A stretch of 64,000 nt of DNA from Cellulomonas persica (GTDB lineage Bacteria > Actinomycetota > Actinomycetes > Actinomycetales > Cellulomonadaceae): the NCBI RefSeq assembly GCF_007989825.1, contig NZ_BJUA01000009.1, positions 1 to 64,000 on the forward strand, read 5' to 3'. Below, piece after piece: positions 49,363 to 57,551 of the stretch; within the stretch, counting starts at the first letter, position 1, and every line of letters begins with the position of its first letter. A program made the translations under genes and the position numbers. The notes beneath the pieces were generated by a model. The model was not told where the DNA came from, did not search any database, and saw only the letters and a program-made list of their open reading frames with translations.

Positions 49363-49947
49363 ATGCCCGTCGACGTGCTCGATCCCACCACCGCCCTCGT
49401 CCTGGTCGACCTGCAGAAGGGCATCACGGCTCTCCCCACCGTCCACGACCCGGCGGTCGTCGTCGCGCGAGCCGCCCAGCTCGCCGACGCAGCACGGCGA
49501 GCCGGGCGACTGGTCGTCCGGGTTCGCGTCGAGCTCGCGCCCGACGGCGGCGACCTGCTGCACGGGCGTACCGACTCGCCAGGTCCAGCCGTGGCGCAGG
49601 CTGCCGACTTCTCCGAGCTCGACCCGCGGGTCCCGGCCTCGTCGGCCGATCTGCACGTCGTCAAGCGCGGCTGGGATGCCTTCACCGGCACCGAGCTCGA
49701 CTCGCGCCTGCGGCGTCGGGGCGTGCGCGCGGTGGTCATCGCCGGGATAGCGACGAGCATCGGCGTGGAGTCGACCGCACGGACGGCCCGCGAGCTCGGC
49801 TACGAGGTCGTCGTCGCTCACGACGCGGTCACCGACCTCGTCGCGTCGGCGCACGCGAACGCCCTCGACGTGATCCTGCCGAGGATCGCGCGCCTGGAGT
49901 CGGCGGCGGTGCTCGCGGACCTTCTCGCCCGACCTCGAGCCGCCTGA
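49363..49947 (+). CDS. isochorismatase-like hydrolase lacking the catalytic Cys
   Basis: A 194-residue protein with the isochorismatase/cysteine-hydrolase fold. The N-terminal Asp is in ALVLVDLQKGI and the Lys in HVVKRGWDAFTGTELD. The third catalytic position, usually Cys, is Gly134 in AGIATSIGVESTARTARELG. A TSIGVEST subgroup with Gly here exists in bacteria; such members cannot work as Cys-dependent amidases, so a vinyl-ether hydrolase or other activity must be considered. GGAG lies eight bases before the ATG. It is divergent from a MarR gene. Confidence 0.78.
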   Translation: MPVDVLDPTTALVLVDLQKGITALPTVHDPAVVVARAAQLADAARRAGRLVVRVRVELAPDGGDLLHGRTDSPGPAVAQAADFSELDPRVPASSADLHVVKRGWDAFTGTELDSRLRRRGVRAVVIAGIATSIGVESTARTARELGYEVVVAHDAVTDLVASAHANALDVILPRIARLESAAVLADLLARPRAA

Positions 49948-50112
49948 TCGCCGCCGAACGAGACCACCGTCGTGACGCACACGCGTCGAGTCACGCGCGT
50001 GGGCGCGGACAGGCTGACGACGTGGGCTCCTCTCGCCGGGATGTGCGCGGGGGCCCACCCCCGGCGACGGTGCGGACCAAAGGGACCATTGCCCCAGCGT
50101 TCAGCGTCAGCG

Positions 50113-50154
50113 CCCGGGCCGGCCGCGTCGGAGGGCGGCGTCGGCCGGCCCGGG
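50113..50154. terminator. hairpin terminator
   Basis: CCCGGGCCGGCC (50113-50124) pairs perfectly with GGCCGGCCCGGG (50143-50154). It lies between the convergent isochorismatase-like and epoxide-hydrolase genes, and can serve both. The rest of the 49948-50161 interval shows no gene. Confidence 0.75.
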
Positions 50155-50161
50155 TGCGGGG

Positions 50162-51295
50162 TCAGGAGCGGCCGCGGAGGAACGTCCGGATGTCGTCGGC
50201 GAGCAGGTCCGTCGCGTCCATCGCGGGGAAGTGGCCGCCCTCGGCGAACTCACTCCAGTGGCCGATCGCCCGCCACGGGTCCAGCGCGCGTCGTGCGAGC
50301 GGGTGAGTGTCGAACACCGCCCAGCCCGCGGGCACGGTCGGGCTGAACGCGAAGTAGTCGATCCCCGAGTGCTCGCCCTCGTAGTAGAGCTGCGCGCTCG
50401 ACGCACCGGCGCGGGTGAACCAGTACAGGCTGACGCCCGTCAGGAGCTGGTCGCGGTCGACGGTCTCGTCGGGCGTGCGGGCGTCGCCGTGGGCCTTGAA
50501 CTTCTCGACGACCCAGGCGAGGAGCGCGACGGGGGAGTCGGTGAGCGCCGGGCCGATCGTGTCGGGACGGTGGTTGTGCATCTCGAGGTAGCCGCGGTCG
50601 GCGGCGACGGTCGCGCGGACGTGGTCGATCTGCGCGACCTCGTCGTCGGACAGGCCGTCGGGGAACGGGAACTTGTCGCCGACCATCGCCAGGATCCGCT
50701 GCTCGCACGCGACGTGCGTGGCGATCACGCGGTCCGGGTGGCGCGCGGCGAGCAGGCCGGCGATCCCCGACCCGATGTCGGACCCGTGGACCGAGAACCT
50801 CGCGTAGCCGAGGCGCGTCATGACCTCGGCATAGGCCTCGGCGGTCCGCGCCGGCTCCCAGCCGGTCCCCGACAGCGGCGTGGAGAACCCGAACCCGGGC
50901 GGGGACGGGATGACGACGTGGAAGTCGTCGGCGAGCAGCGGGACGAGGGCCTGGTACTCGACGAACGAACCGGGCCAGCCGTGGCACAGCACCAGCGGCA
51001 TGGCCTGCGGGTTGGCGGACCTGACGTGGACGGCGTGGACAGTCTGCCCGTCGACGACGGTCGTCACCTGATCGAGCGCGTTGAGCCGTGCCTCCTGGGC
51101 GCGCCAGTCGAACCCGTCTCGCCAGTGCTCGGCGAGCTCGCGCAGGTACGGCTGGGGGATGCCGCGGCTGAAGTCGCGGCGGTCGGAGCGGCCCGGCACG
51201 GGGTGCGGCCACCGGGTGCCGGCGAGCCGGTCGTGCAGGTCGTCGAGGTCGGCCTGCGGGATGTCGATGCGGAAGGGGGTCGTGGTGGTGTCCAT
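50162..51295 (-). CDS. epoxide hydrolase-family protein
   Basis: An alpha/beta hydrolase of 377 residues with the N-terminal EHN region typical of epoxide hydrolases (PFRIDIPQADLDDLHDRLAG, WPHPVPGRSDRRDFSRGIP, YLRELAEHWRDGFDWRAQEA). The oxyanion loop is CHGWPGSFVEY. The nucleophile elbow VHGSDIGSGIAG has Asp in place of Ser, as required for epoxide opening. The catalytic His is in GGHFPAMD near the end. Start ATG 51295 is well placed. The WYL-domain regulator gene is divergent 63 bases away and is its likely controller. Confidence 0.88.
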   Translation of the reverse strand: MDTTTTPFRIDIPQADLDDLHDRLAGTRWPHPVPGRSDRRDFSRGIPQPYLRELAEHWRDGFDWRAQEARLNALDQVTTVVDGQTVHAVHVRSANPQAMPLVLCHGWPGSFVEYQALVPLLADDFHVVIPSPPGFGFSTPLSGTGWEPARTAEAYAEVMTRLGYARFSVHGSDIGSGIAGLLAARHPDRVIATHVACEQRILAMVGDKFPFPDGLSDDEVAQIDHVRATVAADRGYLEMHNHRPDTIGPALTDSPVALLAWVVEKFKAHGDARTPDETVDRDQLLTGVSLYWFTRAGASSAQLYYEGEHSGIDYFAFSPTVPAGWAVFDTHPLARRALDPWRAIGHWSEFAEGGHFPAMDATDLLADDIRTFLRGRS

Positions 51296-51358
51296 GGGGA
51301 CGACGCTCGCAGGCGTTGCGGCAGGGTTCCTTCCGCGATCAGCGGCAGGATGCGACCC

Positions 51359-52336
51359 ATGCTGGAGACCTCCGCCCGCCTGCTCCGACTGCTGTCGCTG
51401 CTCCAGCTCCCACGCGACTGGACGGGCCCGCAGCTGGCGGACCGGCTGGGGGTCAGCCCGAGGACGGTGCGAGCCGACGTCGGGAAGCTGCGGTCGCTCG
51501 GCTATCCGGTGGACGCCCGTCCCGGCGTCGCCGGCGGCTACCGGCTGGCGGCCGGGACGGCGATGCCGCCTCTGCTCCTCGACGACGACGAGGCCGTCGC
51601 GGTCGCGATCGGGTTGGGTCTGGTCGCGACGCGGGGGCTCGGAGTCGAGGAGACGTCGCTCGCCGCGCTCGCGAAGCTCGAGCAGGTGCTGCCGACGAGG
51701 TTGCGCCGGCGTGTGCAGGGGGTGCGCGAGGCGACGAGCGCGGTCCCGGCGCCGGAGCCACCGCTGGACCTCATGGTGCTCGGCGAGGTCGCGGGCGCGA
51801 TCCGGCGCCACGAACGGCTCCGCTTCGGGTACACGACGCGCGGCGGACGGCAGGCGTCCCGTCACGCGGAGCCGCACCGCCTCGTGCGCTGGGGCGCCCT
51901 GTGGTACCTGCTCGCGTGGGACCTCGACCGGGACGACTGGCGGGTCTTCCGCGTCGACCGCATGGCCCTGCACACACCGACGAGCGCGCGGTTCCGACCG
52001 CGCCCCATCCCGGACGACGACGCCGTCGCGCTCGTCGTGCGACGCGTCAGCACGGAGGCCTGGGCGTACCGCGCGCGTGTGCTCGTGCACGCCCCCGCCG
52101 CCGTGGTCGCCGCGACGTTCCCGATCCCTCTCGACGTCACGGTTGTCGACGAGTCCACGTGCCGCCTCGAGCTGGGCGCGGACGACCCCGACCGGCTGGC
52201 GCTGTGGCTGGCGCAGCTCGACGCGGACGTCGAGGTGATCGAGGGCGACGCGCTCGCGGAGGCCTTCGCACGCCTCGCCACGAGGTTCCGGCGTGCGTCG
52301 AACGGCACTCGGTCCGCGGTGGCGGAGCGAGCCTGA
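51359..52336 (+). CDS. WYL-domain transcriptional regulator
   Basis: A 325-residue regulator. An N-terminal winged helix (MLETSARLLRLLSLLQLPRD, LADRLGVSPRTVRADVGKLR) is followed by the WYL domain (about 140-220; AIRRHERLRFGYTTRGGRQA, RLVRWGALWYLLAWDLDRDD, WRVFRVDRM) and a C-terminal WCX region. WYL domains sense nucleic acids or small ligands. ATG 51359 has AGGA eight bases upstream; an ATG at 51350 is in frame. Divergent from the epoxide hydrolase gene, so a local regulator is likely. Confidence 0.88.
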   Translation: MLETSARLLRLLSLLQLPRDWTGPQLADRLGVSPRTVRADVGKLRSLGYPVDARPGVAGGYRLAAGTAMPPLLLDDDEAVAVAIGLGLVATRGLGVEETSLAALAKLEQVLPTRLRRRVQGVREATSAVPAPEPPLDLMVLGEVAGAIRRHERLRFGYTTRGGRQASRHAEPHRLVRWGALWYLLAWDLDRDDWRVFRVDRMALHTPTSARFRPRPIPDDDAVALVVRRVSTEAWAYRARVLVHAPAAVVAATFPIPLDVTVVDESTCRLELGADDPDRLALWLAQLDADVEVIEGDALAEAFARLATRFRRASNGTRSAVAERA

Positions 52337-52343
52337 CGCCCGC

Positions 52344-52381
52344 GACGCGCGTCGACCTCCCGCGGGAGTTCGACGCGCGTC
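52344..52381. terminator. 38-bp near-perfect palindrome, bidirectional terminator
   Basis: The 19-base halves at 52344-52362 and 52363-52381 pair with one mismatch. Each half contains GACGCGCGTCGA and CTCCCG. It sits between the convergent WYL and methyltransferase genes and can form a very long stem in RNA from either strand. Confidence 0.8.
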
Positions 52382-52388
52382 GGCGACG

Positions 52389-53039
52389 TCACGTGCGGGC
52401 GGCGACGAGCACGAACGAACCGAGCCGGGTCCGCACGGGCGTCACGCTCGCGACCTCGAGCCCGGCGGTGCGCACGAGCGCGGGGATCGCGTCGAGGTCC
52501 GCGTCGGGCTGCGAGTCGCGTCGGGTCCGACGAACGCCGAGCCCGTGCGTGTGGTTCTCGCCGAGGAAGTCGAGGACGTGGAGCCGCCCGCCGGGACGCA
52601 GCACGCGCCGTGCCTCGCGGAACGCCGGGATCTTCGCCTCGTCGGGCAGGTGGTGGAGCATCAGCGAGGACAGCACGACGTCGACGCTCTGGTCGGGGTA
52701 GGGCAGCGCATCGGCGAACCCGTGGTCGAGCCGCACGTCGACCCCGCGGCGGCGGGCCTTGCGTGCCGCGCGGGCGAGCGCCGCGGCGTCCGGGTCGAGG
52801 CCGGTGGTGTCGACCCCCGGGACGAGCCGTTGGGCGAGCAGCAGCAGGTTGCCGGTCCCGCAGCCGATCTCGAGCACCCGGTCACCCGGCTGCAGGCTCG
52901 CCTCGCCGAGCAGCCGACGGTGCAGGCGCTCCGCCCCGACGAGCCGGGAGAAGGGGTCGTAGAGCGGCAGGAGCCACGCCTTGCCCATCGGTGGCAGGTG
53001 CTCGCGCTCGCCTTCCGTGGCCGTGCTTCGGGTCGACAT
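52389..53039 (-). CDS. class I SAM-dependent methyltransferase
   Basis: A 216-residue methyltransferase. Motif I is DRVLEIGCGTGNLLLLAQRL; the motif II/III region is TTGLDPDAAALARAARKARR; later segments are QSVDVVLSSLMLHHLPDEAK and RRVLRPGGRLHVLDFLGENH. This is the UbiE/Methyltransf_11 type acting on small molecules. The N-terminal DPFSRLVGAERLHRRLLGEA helices are common in that group. ATG 53039 has GGGAGA six bases upstream. Divergent from an AraC regulator, which probably controls it. Confidence 0.87.
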   Translation of the reverse strand: MSTRSTATEGEREHLPPMGKAWLLPLYDPFSRLVGAERLHRRLLGEASLQPGDRVLEIGCGTGNLLLLAQRLVPGVDTTGLDPDAAALARAARKARRRGVDVRLDHGFADALPYPDQSVDVVLSSLMLHHLPDEAKIPAFREARRVLRPGGRLHVLDFLGENHTHGLGVRRTRRDSQPDADLDAIPALVRTAGLEVASVTPVRTRLGSFVLVAART

Positions 53040-53150
53040 GGAGGTTCTCCCTTCGGCGGTCCGCCCCGGCGGGGGTGGCTTCCTCCAGCGTGGACGGGTC
53101 GTCCGTCGTCGACCAGGACCGCGGACAGGCAGGAGTAGGACGATGTTCCG

Positions 53151-54092
53151 ATGGACGACGACGCGCTCCTCGACGCGGCGTCCATGCGCCTGCGCCGCCA
53201 CCGGCCGGACGGTGTCCCCGTCTACGCGTGGGTCGGGCAGCCGGGCCGGCCGCCGGTCAGCCTGATGTGGTTCGGCGGCCCCGGCTCGGGAGCGCCACGG
53301 TCGGCCGTCGAGCACCGCCACGCGCACGACTTCCTCGTCCTCGCGTACGTCGAGCAGGGCGGCAGCCGTCTGCGCGCGGGCGACGTGGAGTACGACGTGA
53401 CGGCCGGCGACGTGCTCGTCGTGCCGCCCGGACAGGTCGTCGGACCCGTGGGACCGCGGCCGTTCGACGGCGTCGTCCGGGCCGTGTTCTTCCCGCCCGA
53501 CGCGGTCGAGGGACGCAGCCCCGGTGCGCTGCGCTCGTGGCGTCGGCACCCGCTCCTCCTGCCGTTCGTCGGGCCGGGCACGAGGACGGTGCGTCGACTG
53601 CGCGTCCCGGAGGCCGACCGGAGCCGCTGGTCCCAGCGGCTCGCGGACCTCGAGGCGGAGGTGGCGCGGGGCGACGCGGTGGGGTCCCCGGAAGCGGCGG
53701 TCGCCCATCTGACGCTCCTGCTCGTCGACGTCGCGCGCCTCGTCGACGACGCGCACGAGGGGTGGGACGACCCGCTGCTCGCCGCCGCGTTCGAGGTGCT
53801 CGCCCGGCGGTTCGCCGAACCCCTGTCCCTCGGGGACGTCGCGGCCGAGCTCGGTCTCAGCCCGGGGCACGTCACGACGGCCGTCCGGCAGCGCACGGGC
53901 CGGACCGTGCAGCAGTGGCTCGTCGAGTACCGCATGGCCGAGGCCCGCCGGCTGCTCGAGGGCGGCGACCTGCTCGTCGGGCTCGTCGGGACGCGCGTCG
54001 GGTACCCGGACCCCGCGTACTTCGCGCGCGTGTTCCGCCGGTCGCACGGGATGTCCCCCGCCGCGTGGCGGCGCGCGAGCCGAGACACCTGA
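53151..54092 (+). CDS. AraC-family transcriptional regulator
   Basis: A 313-residue regulator. An N-terminal cupin-like sensor (about 50-115; EHRHAHDFLVLAYVEQGGSR, AGDVLVVPPGQVV) precedes the C-terminal double helix-turn-helix (about 215-310; SLGDVAAELGLSPGHVTTAV, GRTVQQWLVEYRMAEARRLL, VGYPDPAYFARVFRRSHGMS, PAAWRR). The PDPAYFARVFRRxHGMSPxxWR signature is classic. It is transcribed away from the methyltransferase gene across a 111-base interval. Confidence 0.88.
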   Translation: MDDDALLDAASMRLRRHRPDGVPVYAWVGQPGRPPVSLMWFGGPGSGAPRSAVEHRHAHDFLVLAYVEQGGSRLRAGDVEYDVTAGDVLVVPPGQVVGPVGPRPFDGVVRAVFFPPDAVEGRSPGALRSWRRHPLLLPFVGPGTRTVRRLRVPEADRSRWSQRLADLEAEVARGDAVGSPEAAVAHLTLLLVDVARLVDDAHEGWDDPLLAAAFEVLARRFAEPLSLGDVAAELGLSPGHVTTAVRQRTGRTVQQWLVEYRMAEARRLLEGGDLLVGLVGTRVGYPDPAYFARVFRRSHGMSPAAWRRASRDT

Positions 54093-54118
54093 TCAGACCG
54101 TTGCCGCCGGCGCGGGGA

Positions 54119-54136
54119 CCGGGCGGTTCCGCCCGG
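54119..54136. terminator. short hairpin terminator
   Basis: CCGGGCGG and CCGCCCGG (54119-54126, 54129-54136) pair around TT. A second small stem, GCCCAC and GTGGGC, lies near 54165-54179. Both lie between the convergent AraC and EamA genes. Confidence 0.6.
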
Positions 54137-54186
54137 GCACGCGACCAGGTCCAGGCCGTGCTCGCCCACGTCGTGGGCGTCCGGCC

Positions 54187-55269
54187 TCAGTGGTCGTGGC
54201 GGTGGTGCGCGTCGGGGTAGTGCTCGTGGGTGTGCGTCCGCGCCTCATGCGTGTGCACGTGGCGATGCCGCACCCCGGGCGCCACGAGCTCGCCCGGCGC
54301 GTGCTCGTGGTCGTGGTGCCCGTCGTCGTGCGTGTGCCAGTGCTCGTGCGTCACGGCCTCGTGGTGGTGCTCGTGCGCGTGCTTCTCACTCAGGTGCAGC
54401 CACGTGCCCACGGCCATCAGCCCGCCGGCCACCAGCAGCTGCCACGTGACCGGGTCACCGAGGGCGACCGCGAGCACCGCGCCGAAGAACGGCGCGACCG
54501 AGAAGTACGCGCCGGCGCGCGCCGTCCCGACGTGCCGCAGACCGACGATGAACAGCACGAGGCTCAACCCGTACGAGACGAAGCCCAGACCCAGCGCCGC
54601 GGCCGAGGCGGCGAGCCCCGGCAGCTGTGCGCCGAGCACGAGCGCGACGACGAGGTTCGTCGGACCTGCGACCGCGCCCTTGACCATCGCGAGCCACGTC
54701 GCGTCCGTGAGCGAGACCTTCCGGGTCAGGTTGTTGTCCAGGGCCCAGCACGCGCACGCCCCGACGATCGCCGCGGCCGGCCACAGGCTGGTGACCTCGG
54801 CGTGCCCCGTCGGCACCGCGATCACGACCGCGCCGGCCACGATCGCCAGCATCCCCAGCACCACCCGGCGATCCGCCGGCTCCCGGAACACCACCCACGC
54901 GACCACCGCCGTCAGCACGCCCTCGGCGTTCAGCAGCAAGGACGCGCCCGAGGCCGGCATCGACGACAGCCCGACCATCAGCAGCACCGGCCCCGCCACA
55001 CCTCCGGCCCCCACCGCGCCGACGAGCCACGGGACGTCCCGCCGCGGGAGGTGGACCCGTGGGGCGCGGCGCACCCGGCGCCACACCCCCATCCCGACGC
55101 CGGCGCCGACGTAGAGCAGGCCGGCCAGCAGCCACGGGCTCACCTCGCCCAGCAGCAGCTTCGCCACCGGCGCGCTCGCCCCGAACAGGACCGCGGCCCA
55201 CAGCGCCGCCTGCACGCCCGTGTTGCGCAGCCCTCGCCTCGGCTCGATCACCCACCCATCGTCCCCCAC
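54187..55269 (-). CDS. EamA/DMT-family transporter with His-rich tail
   Basis: A 360-residue membrane protein with two EamA repeats and about ten helices (FGASAPVAKLLLGEVSPWLLAGLLY in parts, PADRRVVLGMLAIVAGAVVI, LDNNLTRKVSLTDATWLAMV, SYGLSLVLFIVGLRHVGTAR). After the last helix (GGLMAVGTWLHLSEKH) comes a cytoplasmic tail in which 24 of the last 64 residues are His, with many HEH and HTH triplets. Drug/metabolite exporters usually end at the last helix. The tail resembles metal-binding extensions of cation carriers, so transition-metal transport or sensing is possible. GTG 55269 or 55251 may be the start. Confidence 0.8.
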   Translation of the reverse strand: MGDDGWVIEPRRGLRNTGVQAALWAAVLFGASAPVAKLLLGEVSPWLLAGLLYVGAGVGMGVWRRVRRAPRVHLPRRDVPWLVGAVGAGGVAGPVLLMVGLSSMPASGASLLLNAEGVLTAVVAWVVFREPADRRVVLGMLAIVAGAVVIAVPTGHAEVTSLWPAAAIVGACACWALDNNLTRKVSLTDATWLAMVKGAVAGPTNLVVALVLGAQLPGLAASAAALGLGFVSYGLSLVLFIVGLRHVGTARAGAYFSVAPFFGAVLAVALGDPVTWQLLVAGGLMAVGTWLHLSEKHAHEHHHEAVTHEHWHTHDDGHHDHEHAPGELVAPGVRHRHVHTHEARTHTHEHYPDAHHRHDH

Positions 55270-55297
55270 GGCCCCGCACCCTGCGCTGCGCGAGCCG

Positions 55298-55331
55298 CGA
55301 CGGCCCCGCCCTCCCGAGGACGAGGCCGTCG
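55298..55331. terminator. hairpin terminator after SGNH-RICIN gene
   Basis: CGACGGCC (55298-55305) pairs with GGCCGTCG (55324-55331) across an 18-base loop, just past the 3' end of the SGNH-RICIN gene on the minus strand. Confidence 0.65.
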
Positions 55332-55355
55332 TCGGTCACGCCGTGCGCGCCGGGG

Positions 55356-56555
55356 TCAGCCCACCTTGACGAGCTGCCACTGCTGGTTGGTGCCGTTCCA
55401 GTCGGCGTACTGGACGATGTTGCCGCCGTCGGCGGTGGACGCCCCCTGCACCTCGACCGCCTTGCCGCTGTGGCGCGCGATCAGCTGGATGTAGCTGTCG
55501 ATCGTCTGGATGCTGAACTGCTGGTTGTTGCCGCCGTGGTCGCCGTACTGCTGGATCGCCGCGCCGTCGGCGGTGGAGTTCCCGCTGACGTCCAGGACCT
55601 TGCCGGACAGCCGTGACTTCAGCCGGTAGTACCCGTTGCCGGAGCTGACGAACTGCCACTGCTGGTTGGTGCCACCGTGCCGCGACCACTGCGTGATCCG
55701 GGCGCCGTCGTTGGTCGCGTAGTTGTACACGTCGATGGCCTTGCCGCTGTTGCGGTTGACGAGCGTGTACCAGGCCGAGGTGTCCACGGTGCCGTTGCCC
55801 GGGTCGGGGGTCGGCGTGGGCGTCGGGGTCGGGTCGGTGCCGCCGGACGGGTTGCCGATGCTCCCCGGCACGGCGCGCAGCGCGGCGTACCAGGCGGCCG
55901 CCATCTTGTCGTAGCCGTTCTGGTTGGGGTGCACGCCGTCGCTGAGGTCACCGGTGTTCAGTGCCCGGTACATGTCGACGAGGTGCACGCGCTTGCCGGC
56001 GTTGGCGCGGCTCGACACGATCCCGGGGATCGCGGAGTTGTAGGCCCGCACCTGCGCGTCACCCCACGAGATCGGGATGAGGGTCGCGACGAAGACGTCG
56101 GTCTGCGGGGACGTGCTGGTGATCTTGTCGATGACCCCGGCGAGCCGGTTCGGCGCGTTGGCCAGGTCGCGGTTCTGGCTGATGTCGTTGGTGCCGATGT
56201 GCAGCAGCACGGTCCGCGGCTGGTAGGTGCGCACCCAGCTGACGACGTTGGCGTCGATCTGGTCGATCCGCCATCCCCCGTGCCCCTCGTGGTCGTGGTC
56301 CCCGAGGCTGGCCGGCCCGTTGAAGGCCGACCCGACGAAGTCCGTGGTGTAGCCGCCCTGCGCCAGGCGCTGCCAGAGCCCGACGCGGTAGCCGCCGCCT
56401 GACGGGTAGCCCTCGGTGATCGAGTCGCCGAGGGGCATCACGCGCGTGCCCCCGTTGCTCTCGGCGGTCGCGGGCACCGAGGTGGCGACCGCGCCTGCCA
56501 CCAGCGCGACGCAGAGCGTGACGGTGAGCAGCAGCCGTCGACCGATTCCGTGCAT
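55356..56555 (-). CDS. secreted SGNH esterase with C-terminal RICIN/CBM13 module
   Basis: A 399-residue secreted enzyme, probably a carbohydrate esterase such as an acetylxylan esterase. A signal peptide (about 1-31) is followed by an SGNH domain with RVMPLGDSITEGYPSGGGYR (catalytic Ser), VLLHIGTNDISQNRD (oxyanion Asn) and DGVHPNQNGYDKMA (catalytic His). A Thr-Pro linker (DPTPTPTPTPDPG) leads to a RICIN beta-trefoil (about 268-399) with three QxW-type repeats (GTNQQWQF, GNNQQFSI, GTNQQWQL). The RICIN module is closely similar to that of the neighbouring GH62 gene. Confidence 0.86.
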   Translation of the reverse strand: MHGIGRRLLLTVTLCVALVAGAVATSVPATAESNGGTRVMPLGDSITEGYPSGGGYRVGLWQRLAQGGYTTDFVGSAFNGPASLGDHDHEGHGGWRIDQIDANVVSWVRTYQPRTVLLHIGTNDISQNRDLANAPNRLAGVIDKITSTSPQTDVFVATLIPISWGDAQVRAYNSAIPGIVSSRANAGKRVHLVDMYRALNTGDLSDGVHPNQNGYDKMAAAWYAALRAVPGSIGNPSGGTDPTPTPTPTPDPGNGTVDTSAWYTLVNRNSGKAIDVYNYATNDGARITQWSRHGGTNQQWQFVSSGNGYYRLKSRLSGKVLDVSGNSTADGAAIQQYGDHGGNNQQFSIQTIDSYIQLIARHSGKAVEVQGASTADGGNIVQYADWNGTNQQWQLVKVG

Positions 56556-56719
56556 GACCTGCCTCCTGGAGATGGGTGCGCGGCGTCCTTCCGCCCGCCG
56601 CAGCGTCGCGGTGGCGCGAGCACGTCCTGCCCGGTGGGCGCCGTGCGGCCGGGATGTGAACGATCACACGACCGGCCCCGCTCACTGTCGCATCGGGTCG
56701 TCGCGTCCGCGATCGGTCC

Positions 56720-56728
56720 AATCGGTTA
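56720..56728. promoter_or_regulatory. AATCGGTTA motif, possible LacI-type operator (second copy)
   Basis: The same nonamer as at 48346-48354. Here it lies 165 bases upstream of the SGNH-RICIN start at 56555 and 82 bases upstream of the divergent PdxH start at 56810. The rest of the 56556-56809 interval shows no gene. Confidence 0.4.
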
Positions 56729-56809
56729 GGGGTGGGCTCACCAGACCGGTCCGGGCGCGACGTACGCTCGCCGTGGTCCGGCAGGGGCCCGCGAGCGAAG
56801 GGTGGCAGG

Positions 56810-57478
56810 GTGCGCAGCGAGTACTCCGGTGAGGGGCTGAGCGAGGACGGCCTGGCTCCGACACCTCTGCACCAGGTACGGGCATGGGTGGCCGACGCGC
56901 AGGCACGGCAGGCGGAGCACGGTGACGTCGTCGAACCCACCGCCCTGTCGGTCGCGACGGTGGACGCCGAGGGGCACGCGAACGTGCGCACCGTGCTCAT
57001 GCGGTTCCTCGACGAGCGCGGGCCGGGGTTCGTCACCGGCCTCGGGTCCGCCAAGAGCCGGGAGATCGTCGCGACCGGTTCGGTCGCCGCCTCGCTCACC
57101 TGGCCGGCGATGTTCCGCGCGGTCCGGTTCCGCGGGCACGCGGTCCCCATCGGTCGCGACGAGATCGCCGCCTACTTCGCGACCCGACCCTGGGGGTCGC
57201 GGATCAGCGCGTGGGCGTCGGACCAGTCGCAGCCGGTCGCGGACCGGGCGACGCTCGTCGCCGCCTACGAGCGGTACGCCGCGCTCTACCCGGACACCGG
57301 GTCGGCCACCGACGTCCCGGTCCCCGACGACTGGGGCGGCTGGCGCATCGTGTGCGACGAGGTCGAGCTCTGGGCGGGCCGGCGCGACCGGCTCCACGAC
57401 CGGCTCGTCTTCACGCGCGTGGCCGACGGCGACCTCGGCACCGCACACGCGTGGACGGTCCACCGCCGCCAACCCTGA
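56810..57478 (+). CDS. pdxH: pyridoxamine 5'-phosphate oxidase
   Basis: FMN enzyme oxidising pyridoxamine/pyridoxine phosphate to PLP. The 222-residue protein has the family parts SEYSGEGLSEDGLAPTPLHQ, EPTALSVATVDAEGHANVRT, VLMRFLDERGPGFVTGLGSA, KSREI, the FMN/substrate segment SLTWPAMFRAVRFRGHAVPI, FATRPWGSRISAWASDQSQP and the end WELWAGRRDRLHDRLVF-like EVELWAGRRDRLHDRLVFTR. FVTGLGSAKSREI replaces the usual FFTNYxSxKGxEL, and RVRFRGHAVPI is slightly divergent, so a PdxH-like paralogue is possible. GTG 56810 is the start. Confidence 0.8.
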   Translation: MRSEYSGEGLSEDGLAPTPLHQVRAWVADAQARQAEHGDVVEPTALSVATVDAEGHANVRTVLMRFLDERGPGFVTGLGSAKSREIVATGSVAASLTWPAMFRAVRFRGHAVPIGRDEIAAYFATRPWGSRISAWASDQSQPVADRATLVAAYERYAALYPDTGSATDVPVPDDWGGWRIVCDEVELWAGRRDRLHDRLVFTRVADGDLGTAHAWTVHRRQP

Positions 57479-57510
57479 GTGCTGGCCCGGACCCTCGTCG
57501 TCGTGCCGGA

Positions 57511-57543
57511 GGAGGGTGGGCCGATCGGGTCGACCCACCCTCC
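57511..57543. terminator. bidirectional hairpin terminator
   Basis: GGAGGGTGGG (57511-57520) pairs perfectly with CCCACCCTCC (57534-57543), and CCGATCGG can pair inside the loop. It lies between the convergent pdxH and GH62 genes. Confidence 0.78.
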
Positions 57544-57551
57544 CCTGGCTG

